Shown: in pieces, positions 1 to 5,870 of the stretch
Layout: each line of letters opens with the position of its first letter
How positions within the stretch are numbered: position 1 is the first letter of the stretch
Virus record (IMG/VR): IMGVR_UViG_3300008262_003574
Location: 1 to 24,738 of that record
From: a virus
Reading direction: 5' to 3' (one strand)
Length of the DNA stretch: 24,738 bases
The notes under the pieces: model-generated
What the model was told of the DNA's origin: nothing
Database searches by the model: none
Seen by the model: only the letters and a program-made list of their open reading frames with translations
Made by a program: the position numbers and the translations under genes

Positions 1-53
1 ATTGGTTTTCTTTGTATTCTTGGGATATAAATTTCGGGATAAATTACAATAGG

Positions 54-710
54 CTAAAATTGTCCGTATTTTTCTAAAAATGTAATTTTACTATTATAAA
101 ATTCATGGTTTGGTTGACCAACAGATTGGTGTGTAATATCGAATGAAAAAGTTACCCCTAATTTAACACCATCCAAAAAATTACTCAAACAAAACGGGTG
201 GTCATAAAAATGAAATTTACCAATAGTTTCATCAAATGTGTGTTTTATTTTATTTTTATTAAACGATAAAAATAATCCGTCTAATGTGACAACTGGTATT
301 GGTTTAGGTAATTTGGCCGAGTATTTACTAATCCACTTTGGTTGACCTTCAGGTTGGTGATACACATGACCGACCATTGTATTGTGCATATTTTCCCAAT
401 AAACACCTGATTTAGGAAAATAACATGAACCAGCCTTACCTAAAATACCAAAATCAAGATTTTCTTCAAAATCTCTTAATAATTTTTTACCCCATCCTTT
501 TTCTAATTTAATATCATTATGACAACAAACAACAATATCATAATTTGATTCTGTTATTCCACTATTATAAATTTGAGCCAACGAATATTGATTATTGTTT
601 TGGTATTCTAATATTTGAACATTTTTCAAATCAACACTTTCTAATAAATGTTGTTTAAATTTTTTATTATAATTTTCGTCTTTATGTGTTGAGTATATTA
701 TTGTTATCAT
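54..710 (-). CDS. GT-A-like glycosyltransferase (family 2-like)
   Basis: 218 residues. The N-terminus (MITIIYSTHKDE) is a Rossmann-like first strand. The segment SLAQIYNSGI, about 10 residues before the VVCCHNDIKL strand, matches the pattern of small GT-A family glycosyltransferases in which an acidic H-N-D (residues 64-66) takes the place of the DxD metal and sugar-nucleotide motif. It should transfer a sugar from a nucleotide sugar; acceptor unknown. It is the last gene of a leftward four-gene block, and its start overlaps the dUTPase stop by four bases (ATGA), which implies translational coupling. The stop is TAG at 54-56, the only TAG stop in this window. Possible targets are phage DNA, virion proteins or host surface glycans; the sequence does not decide between them. 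The general family is fairly sure and the exact role is open. Confidence 0.7.
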   Translation of the reverse strand: MITIIYSTHKDENYNKKFKQHLLESVDLKNVQILEYQNNNQYSLAQIYNSGITESNYDIVVCCHNDIKLEKGWGKKLLRDFEENLDFGILGKAGSCYFPKSGVYWENMHNTMVGHVYHQPEGQPKWISKYSAKLPKPIPVVTLDGLFLSFNKNKIKHTFDETIGKFHFYDHPFCLSNFLDGVKLGVTFSFDITHQSVGQPNHEFYNSKITFLEKYGQF

Positions 711-1291
711 ATCCCTGTACTCCCAAAACCTTTACTACCTCTATCTTTTTCTTCTATTTTATCTACTTTTTTCAAATTAACCCATCTACCTGTAATACAT
801 CTTGCAACTACCGCTTGAGCGACTTTCATACCTTTTGTTATCACAAATTCATGGTTGTTTGTATTAAAAATAATGGCTTTAATTTCACCAGTATAACCTT
901 CATCTACAGTTCCTGGGGAGTTTAAAACCATTAACCCTTGATTGATGGCTAAACCGCTCTTTGACCTAACTTGTATCTCAAAGTCTTGGGGTAAATCAAC
1001 TGAAACACCTGTTGGAACTAAAGCCCTACCAAATGCAGGTATTTTAACTTCTTCATTTGCGTATAAATCAAATCCACTGTCTGATTCGTACGCGTAATTC
1101 AATTCTTTTTCATTCGTTGAAACAAAATTTATTGTAATTTTTCCATCCCCAATAAATTGATTTGCATCCTCAAATTCCTTAATATCGAACCCTAATTCAT
1201 CATTTAATTCTTGTTCCTGTAATTGACTAAAGTCATCAACCAATTTTTTTAATTCTTCTAATTCTCTTGCAAAATTAAATTTTTCACTCAT
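707..1291 (-). CDS. dut: dUTPase (deoxyuridine 5'-triphosphate nucleotidohydrolase)
   Basis: 194 residues. It hydrolyses dUTP to dUMP and pyrophosphate, keeping uracil out of replicating phage DNA and supplying dUMP for thymidylate synthesis. All five trimeric dUTPase motifs are visible: motif I ESDSGFDLYA (69-78, catalytic-site Asp75), motif II RSKSGLA (109-115), motif III around GTVDEGYTGEI (127-137), motif IV GMKVAQAVV (154-162) and the glycine-rich motif V RGSKGFGSTG (184-193). Compared with the usual length of about 150 residues it has an extra, acidic, probably helical N-terminal extension of about 50 residues before the first conserved strand. Both ends overlap neighbouring genes by four bases in ATGA form, so it is embedded in a coupled leftward operon with an exonuclease and two glycosyltransferases. 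Confidence 0.96.
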   Translation of the reverse strand: MSEKFNFARELEELKKLVDDFSQLQEQELNDELGFDIKEFEDANQFIGDGKITINFVSTNEKELNYAYESDSGFDLYANEEVKIPAFGRALVPTGVSVDLPQDFEIQVRSKSGLAINQGLMVLNSPGTVDEGYTGEIKAIIFNTNNHEFVITKGMKVAQAVVARCITGRWVNLKKVDKIEEKDRGSKGFGSTGI

Positions 1292-1986
1292 AAATTTGTT
1301 AATTTTATTAAAACTTTAATTAGTACTTCAACATCTTTCTCACAATAATCTTGGATTTCTTGGTATTTGTTTTTATTCCAAAATGCGTTGTGAACTTTAT
1401 TTCCCGTGACTTCCATATTTTTAGAAGTCTCAACACCAAGAGATACACACATTAGTTCTAATGAACTTATTGCTCCAAATTGTCCATATTGCCAAATTTC
1501 TTTTGTATCAATTGCTTTAATCTCCCAAGGTTTAGTATCGTAAGATGGAAGGATAGATGATGGTAAAATACCATTAACTAACATTCTTTTTGCCAATACA
1601 GGAATATCAAAGTTTTTAAGATTATGTCCACAAAGGATAAAACCTAACTTATCAACTCGATTTAACAATGTGTTTACATCTGTAAGTAATACTTTTTCAT
1701 CTGAGTTAAAAAAACTTTGTTTTTTAATGTCACCCTTTGGGTCAAGAAATCCTACTGAAACACAAACAATCTTTGAGAACTCAGGAACTAAAGCCGCACG
1801 ATTAACAAAAATTTCATCAATACTTTTTTCAGCGTCTTCAGGAAACCTTTTTTGAAACCAATCTAAATAATTGATAAATTGGAAATGAAGTTCAGGATAA
1901 TCCTTTTTAAAATTTTCATAGTTACTTGAAACCCCGACAGTTTCAATGTCAATAAATAAAATTTTGTGTAATGGGTGTTTTATCAT
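1288..1986 (-). CDS. DEDDy-type 3'-5' exonuclease (DnaQ/PolB-exo-like)
   Basis: 232 residues. The DEDD catalytic set is visible: FIDIET (Asp13, Glu15) as Exo I, GHNLKNFDIP (Asp127) as Exo II, and YCEKD (Tyr214, Asp218) as Exo III of the Y-x3-D kind. This places it with stand-alone 3'-5' exonucleases related to the proofreading domain of family B polymerases. It should remove nucleotides from DNA or RNA 3' ends with two metal ions. The phage polymerase in this window has its own complete exonuclease domain, so this enzyme is a second, separate DEDDy activity, perhaps for repair, recombination or RNA turnover. It overlaps the upstream glycosyltransferase and the downstream dUTPase by four bases each (ATGA). 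Confidence 0.88.
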   Translation of the reverse strand: MIKHPLHKILFIDIETVGVSSNYENFKKDYPELHFQFINYLDWFQKRFPEDAEKSIDEIFVNRAALVPEFSKIVCVSVGFLDPKGDIKKQSFFNSDEKVLLTDVNTLLNRVDKLGFILCGHNLKNFDIPVLAKRMLVNGILPSSILPSYDTKPWEIKAIDTKEIWQYGQFGAISSLELMCVSLGVETSKNMEVTGNKVHNAFWNKNKYQEIQDYCEKDVEVLIKVLIKLTNL

Positions 1987-3197
1987 ACGATTGATTTATA
2001 AAATTCTGCTCTTGTTTTTGTTACTACATCTAAACTATATCTTTGTGAAACATATTCATATAATCTTTCACCCATGTCAATTCTCATATTTGGGTTTTGA
2101 ACCAATTTTTTAACATATTTAGCCCAATCACTATGATTTCTTGCGTCATCAACTAAAAGAGCGTTACCATCAGTAAATTCACCATTTTTCATTGCGTGTT
2201 TTAAATCAATAGTATATGGCCCATAGTTACTGGCGATTAATGCTTTTTTATAAAAACCTGCTTCAATAACTTTAAGTTGTGATTTTACTTTGTTAAACAT
2301 ATGTTGTTTAATTGGTGCCAAAGATATGTCAAATTTTGAATAATTACGAGCATAAGATGTAACAGGTTTTGTCCAAACTCTTCTGTATGGTTGGTTTTGT
2401 TCATTTTCGTAAGGTGTTTGAACAAAAAGTTCTAAATGTTTTTTATATTCAGGTGTAACAATTGAGTAATTGTTTGTAAAAATCTTTTCGTAATCATACC
2501 ATACAGTTTCGTGTGGTTTAATTGGTCTTCTTGTTTGTTCTCCAGTTGCCTGATTAATTTCTGTCATCATACCACGTGTGTCAAAACCACAAACAACAAA
2601 TTGAAGATTTTTTTGTATGTCTGATAGTTTTGAAACCATACCGTCAAGAAGTTTTAAATCATGTAAGTGAGATGAACCACCTAACCAACCAATTCTAACT
2701 AAATCAGATTCTTCAGTAGGTTCTTTAAATTGAGCTTCATTTTGGTCAATTGCATTTGGAAAAATTACAACATTTTTATTGTATTTACGTATTTCATCCG
2801 CAAATAACTCAGTTGTTGTAGTTACATATTGAGCAACTTTTAAATTTGCAATAATTTTTTCATGTATTTTTTCTTGTACAATCAACTGATGAAGAGGATG
2901 TTCTTTGCCAGGTAACCAGTAATCATCTAAATCACAGATAGTAATAATGCCCAAAGAATTAAGAATCGGTACTATTTGTACTGACTTATCCATATCTTGA
3001 CCAAGAGAACGGTGATAGTGAATTATTTGATAATCCTTAAAATAATTTATATTAGTCAAATCAGGGTTGAATTCAATATCAACATGAAAATCTTCACCGT
3101 ATTTTGATTGTAAATGAGTATGAGGAGTGATTGACCTAAATCTTCCAACACCTGTAGTGTCAGAAGGGATAACTAAAACTTTAATTTTTTCTTTCAT
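1983..3197 (-). CDS. GT-B glycosyltransferase (group 1 / GT4-like)
   Basis: 404 residues. The N-terminal half has GT-B features (VLVIPSDTTGVGRFRS near the start; IITICDLDDYW around 85-95). The C-terminal half contains IGWLGGSSHLHDLKLL and, later, KSQLKVIEAGFYKKALIAS, where the E-A-G segment corresponds to the nucleotide-sugar-binding glutamate region of group 1 glycosyltransferases. It should move a sugar from an activated donor; donor and acceptor cannot be read from sequence. It is the first gene of the leftward block that continues into exonuclease, dUTPase and a second glycosyltransferase, and its stop overlaps the next start (ATGA). The 91 bases upstream hold the terminator of the preceding leftward operon, so this gene probably has its own promoter. 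Candidate roles are modification of phage DNA bases, virion glycosylation or alteration of host surface glycan. Confidence 0.8.
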   Translation of the reverse strand: MKEKIKVLVIPSDTTGVGRFRSITPHTHLQSKYGEDFHVDIEFNPDLTNINYFKDYQIIHYHRSLGQDMDKSVQIVPILNSLGIITICDLDDYWLPGKEHPLHQLIVQEKIHEKIIANLKVAQYVTTTTELFADEIRKYNKNVVIFPNAIDQNEAQFKEPTEESDLVRIGWLGGSSHLHDLKLLDGMVSKLSDIQKNLQFVVCGFDTRGMMTEINQATGEQTRRPIKPHETVWYDYEKIFTNNYSIVTPEYKKHLELFVQTPYENEQNQPYRRVWTKPVTSYARNYSKFDISLAPIKQHMFNKVKSQLKVIEAGFYKKALIASNYGPYTIDLKHAMKNGEFTDGNALLVDDARNHSDWAKYVKKLVQNPNMRIDMGERLYEYVSQRYSLDVVTKTRAEFYKSIV

Positions 3198-3240
3198 AAT
3201 CTAAAAGATAATAGAAAGACATTTATAATTCAACTATAAC

Positions 3241-3266
3241 AAAAAAAAAGTCCTCACAAGGAGGAC
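3241..3266 (-). terminator. Rho-independent terminator of the leftward 5823-3289 operon
   Basis: Read leftward, a 6-bp stem GTCCTC / GAGGAC (3250-3255 with 3261-3266, loop of five bases) is followed at once by nine T (3249-3241). It lies just past the stop of the last gene of the small-protein operon and before the glycosyltransferase operon. The rightward reading is weaker because four A separate the stem from a short T run. Confidence 0.8.
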
Positions 3267-3288
3267 AAAATTTTTAGTGTATTTAATT

Positions 3289-3861
3289 TTATTGAACTTT
3301 TTTAACTTTTGAAATTTTACCTTCAAAAATGTGTTTACCTACTTTGATAGTCATAATTTCATTTGATTTTTGAGAAGACTCAACAAGAAGTCCATTTTCA
3401 CTTAAAACTTCTTCAACCGTTTCCCTTACAATTTTTTTAATATCCGACGCAGATAATCCGTTAGATGTGTATGATGGTTCTTGTTTTTTTGATTCTGCAA
3501 CTTGGGTTTTGTTATTACCCATTAGTCTTGCGGCTTTTTCAATAACATCATCTGAAATTGTTGCCTGATATTGTTGTGGTTGGTCTATTGGGTGTTCCAT
3601 CATCAATCTTTTGATTGCGTCAGGTAGTTTAGAATTTTTTATTCTATCTTCTGTCATAACTTTTGGGGCAACTGCTTTTGGTTGTTCTTGTGCTAAAAAT
3701 TCTTGTGGTATATTATAAGTTGCGGGTATAGGAGCCTCATCATATTCTCTAACTAATTGTTGAGTTGATGATGACCTTTTAGATGAACTTCCCCTGTCCA
3801 TTTCGTCGTGTCTATTCATAATTTCTTTAGACAACATTAGTTTTTGCATTAAATCATTCAT
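3289..3861 (-). CDS. Hypothetical protein, charged and partly disordered
   Basis: 190 residues, not recognised. The N-terminal 60 residues are polar and rich in Ser, Arg, Asp and Glu, probably disordered. Residues about 70-110 (RIKNSKLPDAIKRLMMEHP, then DDVIEKAARLM) look helical. A second helix runs through SASDIKKIVRETVEEVL. The end (IMTIKVGKHIFEGKISKVKK) reads as two or three short beta strands, probably a small compact C-terminal domain. It is the last gene of the leftward five-gene operon; its start overlaps the upstream WYL-like gene by eight bases and it is followed by a terminator. Grouping with other small proteins lacking enzyme motifs suggests a structural or head-assembly role, but nothing in the sequence proves this. 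Confidence 0.7.
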   Translation of the reverse strand: MNDLMQKLMLSKEIMNRHDEMDRGSSSKRSSSTQQLVREYDEAPIPATYNIPQEFLAQEQPKAVAPKVMTEDRIKNSKLPDAIKRLMMEHPIDQPQQYQATISDDVIEKAARLMGNNKTQVAESKKQEPSYTSNGLSASDIKKIVRETVEEVLSENGLLVESSQKSNEIMTIKVGKHIFEGKISKVKKVQ

Positions 3862-4246
3862 TTTCTAATTCAAATTTTGTACATACTCTTAATCCGACCA
3901 TTCCTTTATCTTCAGGATTGTAATTTGGTCTTATTACATCAAATTTTTCACGTGGGTCAGATGAAAAGCTTCCAATTCTATCCACCCTAAATAATCTCCA
4001 ACCTGGTAATGGTTGGTCACCTATTGTTGCGGTGTGTGAAGCACCTTCTCTTTCCCATGCTCTTATTACTTTGTTACCTCTTTTTGATGTTCCGTAACAA
4101 AAAGGTTCAATAACACGAAGTCCCTTACCACCGTTATCTTCTCCGTCATAGTAAATTATTGCAACATTTCTATTTTTTATTGCATTAGTAATTTCTTCAC
4201 TACTTGCTTCAAAAATAAGTTGTTTTATGACGTTGTAAAGCTTCAT
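3854..4246 (-). CDS. Stand-alone WYL-like (Sm-fold) domain protein, possible internal head protein
   Basis: 130 residues. After a 13-residue leader the body fits the WYL-domain pattern known from ligand-sensing bacterial regulators: a first strand VAIIYYDG, then RVIEPFCYG, KVIRAWEREG (the place of the W-Y-L strand) and WRLFRVDRIGSF, the hallmark ending of the fold. There is no helix-turn-helix, so it is only the sensor-type barrel. The N-terminus MKLYNVIKQLIFEA resembles the T4 internal-protein capsid-targeting peptide (MKTYQEFIAEA in IPIII as I recall it) with a possible (I/L)xE cleavage after Glu13. It overlaps the upstream gene by four bases (ATGA) and the downstream one by eight. The WYL assignment is by pattern only; the head-packaging idea is inference. 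Confidence 0.72.
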   Translation of the reverse strand: MKLYNVIKQLIFEASSEEITNAIKNRNVAIIYYDGEDNGGKGLRVIEPFCYGTSKRGNKVIRAWEREGASHTATIGDQPLPGWRLFRVDRIGSFSSDPREKFDVIRPNYNPEDKGMVGLRVCTKFELENE

Positions 4247-4536
4247 TCTGTTGAAGGTGAATTATAAGGATTTTTTGAACTGTATTTGTTTAGTTTAATA
4301 TTATCAACTTTAGTAACTTGGTCTGTAGATGTACCACCATTAAATATATCTAAAAATACTCCTGTTCCTCTTCCTTTACCGTCACCATCAGAGATAGCGT
4401 CAGGATTAGTTACACCATATTCATTAGCATTTGATTTATAATCATTTCTTGTAACCAAGTCTTTTCTAACTTTTTCGGCAATAGCACTTAAAGTATTATC
4501 TGGTTGGTTTAAATCTATTGGAACTTTTGATGCCAT
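4243..4536 (-). CDS. Hypothetical protein, small polar
   Basis: 97 residues, not recognised. It has a short amphipathic helical stretch near the front (NTLSAIAEKVRKDLVTRND, about 14-32) and a Gly/Asp-rich middle (SDGDGKGRGTGVFLDIFNGG, about 49-68), followed by a polar tail rich in Asn, Ser and Lys. There is no signal peptide, membrane segment or catalytic motif. It starts four bases after the stop of the upstream gene and its own stop overlaps the WYL-like gene start (ATGA), so it is co-transcribed and probably translationally coupled. Its position among small late-type genes suggests a minor virion or assembly protein, without direct support. Confidence 0.62.
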   Translation of the reverse strand: MASKVPIDLNQPDNTLSAIAEKVRKDLVTRNDYKSNANEYGVTNPDAISDGDGKGRGTGVFLDIFNGGTSTDQVTKVDNIKLNKYSSKNPYNSPSTE

Positions 4537-4540
4537 AATT

Positions 4541-4957
4541 TTATAATTTTTTCATTATTTCGTTTATTCTTTTTAAATTATCTACAACTTCTTTATTGTA
4601 ATCTTCATAAATAGAGTGATGACTTTTAGAAGGTCTGTTTAAATCCCTAACATTATCTTTTCTATGTGTTGATAAATATTGGTTTTGCATTCCTGAATCC
4701 GAAGCATCTCTTTTTTGTCTCTTAATACTTCCTCTATCTGAATCTAAATTTTGTGTTATAAATGATTTTAAAGTACTTAAATCTTTATTACCAAATTTAC
4801 CATTATCAATATCATGAAGTATTTTCTTCATATTTTGATATGTTAAAAATCCATTTGTAAAAATATTATGAATAGTTTTTTCGTCTTTAAAATTTTCTAA
4901 AGACGATAATACGTTGTGAGGAACCTCGTATGTATTTCCATACATTTCACTATTCAT
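4541..4957 (-). CDS. Hypothetical protein, helical and basic
   Basis: 138 residues, not recognised. The first 70 residues look helical (VLSSLENFKDEKTIHNIF; YQNMKKILHDIDNGKF; STLKSFITQNLD). A basic, Ser/Asp/Arg-rich linker (about 75-110) then leads to a short coiled-coil-like end (YNKEVVDNLKRINEIMKKL). No enzyme motif is seen. The start codon overlaps the stop of the upstream 289-residue gene (ATGA). The length and helical character would suit a small scaffold or connector subunit, but no family can be named. Confidence 0.65.
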   Translation of the reverse strand: MNSEMYGNTYEVPHNVLSSLENFKDEKTIHNIFTNGFLTYQNMKKILHDIDNGKFGNKDLSTLKSFITQNLDSDRGSIKRQKRDASDSGMQNQYLSTHRKDNVRDLNRPSKSHHSIYEDYNKEVVDNLKRINEIMKKL

Positions 4958-5823
4958 TTCTTAAGTATTTTAACCAAGTCATTTATTTCAATACCTTCTT
5001 TGTCGGCCAATTTTTTAATATTTTCTAAATTTTTCATAAGGACTTTACTCAACCCACTTTTCTTACCCATTTCTTTGTCACCTGATTTTTTCTTAAGAAC
5101 TATATCTTCAACCATTTTTTTCATCATTTCTTTTTTCTCTTCTTCCAAATTTTCTTTTTCAGAAATAGTCATTCTATCAATAAAACCTTTTTGTTTTTTA
5201 ATTTTTTTGGGAACTCTTTCTAATTTTTGTCTATGTTTTTTAGCGTCAGGTTCTTTACCTTGTTGTCTTGTTCTTTCAGCCGCCTCTTCTTTATCTAAAC
5301 CTAACTCTTTAACAAATGTTTTGAAAGTTTCAGGGCCATTTTTGTCTTTTGTTTCTTCATATCCAAATGCATCTGAAAAGTCAGTTTCATTAATTGCCTC
5401 GTCAGTTTCTTCCTCACCCTCACCCCAATATACACGATATCCACGAGTAACAGGATTGTTTGTTTGTCTTGTTGCAACAACCTCCTGGTCCATTGTACTC
5501 TTTGGTGAAAGATAAGGATTAAAAATTGGAATTTTAGAACTTAAAAAACTTCCATCATAATCAACTAATTCTTCTAATTCGTCTTTTTTCTTATTTAAAG
5601 TTTTTTTAACGTCAGAATTATTTTTTAATTTTTTTTCTTTTTGAATTTTTGAAATTGTTTTTTCAACCTCTTTTTTATCTTTCTTGTCGAATTTAACAAC
5701 TTCATCTTTTTTTCTGGCTTCAGTTAATGTATTAGAAACACTAAAATATACAGAAATATCTTGCTTCCCCTCTTTGATATAGAAGTAATATGGTGAACTA
5801 AAATATTCTTTATTAAATTCCAT
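4954..5823 (-). CDS. Hypothetical highly charged, Lys/Glu-rich protein; first gene of operon
   Basis: 289 residues, not recognised. A short aromatic N-terminus (NKEYFSSPYYFYIKEG) is followed by a long Lys/Glu-rich region with predicted helix and coiled coil (about 36-90, and 200-289). A less charged stretch lies between them (NPYLSPKSTMDQEVVATRQ and GYRVYWGEGEEETDEAI). The composition resembles phage scaffold or core proteins, which are also Lys/Glu-rich and helical, and LTE/A at about residues 33-37 would fit an (I/L)xE prohead-protease site. Both are weak analogies. It opens the leftward five-gene operon, and a TATTTATA element stands 13 bases before its start in the coding orientation. Confidence 0.65.
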   Translation of the reverse strand: MEFNKEYFSSPYYFYIKEGKQDISVYFSVSNTLTEARKKDEVVKFDKKDKKEVEKTISKIQKEKKLKNNSDVKKTLNKKKDELEELVDYDGSFLSSKIPIFNPYLSPKSTMDQEVVATRQTNNPVTRGYRVYWGEGEEETDEAINETDFSDAFGYEETKDKNGPETFKTFVKELGLDKEEAAERTRQQGKEPDAKKHRQKLERVPKKIKKQKGFIDRMTISEKENLEEEKKEMMKKMVEDIVLKKKSGDKEMGKKSGLSKVLMKNLENIKKLADKEGIEINDLVKILKK

Positions 5824-5836
5824 TTGGCTTTTTACA

Positions 5837-5844
5837 TATAAATA
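5837..5844 (-). promoter_or_regulatory. TATTTATA element before the 5823 gene (divergent region)
   Basis: Read leftward this is TATTTATA, 13 bases before the ATG at 5823. Read rightward the same bases are TATAAATA, the T4 late-promoter consensus, 26 bases before the ATG at 5871. The short divergent spacer (5824-5870) therefore carries two copies of the repeated motif in opposite orientations. A promoter role is inferred from recurrence. Confidence 0.5.
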
Positions 5845-5856
5845 CTTGGATTTAAC

Positions 5857-5864
5857 TATTTATC
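5857..5864 (+). promoter_or_regulatory. TATTTATC element before the adhesin gene
   Basis: TATTTATC six bases before the ATG at 5871, in the same orientation and form as the copies before the gp14-like gene (16502) and the sheath gene (18305). On the other strand it reads GATAAATA, facing the 5823 gene. Confidence 0.5.
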
Positions 5865-5870
5865 AATAGA

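Noticed and set aside
3198-3240. Host-type Bacteroidota promoter (TTG, about 20 bases, TATCTTTT) before the 3197 gene
   Set aside because: The -7-like box lies only five bases before the ATG and misses the consensus TANNTTTG by one base; too weak to list as a feature.
4916-5515. Long rightward frame (199 codons) over the small-protein operon
   Set aside because: Ser/Phe/Leu-rich shadow of the Lys/Glu-rich antisense gene; no leader and no gene-like pattern. The leftward genes fit together with four-base overlaps.
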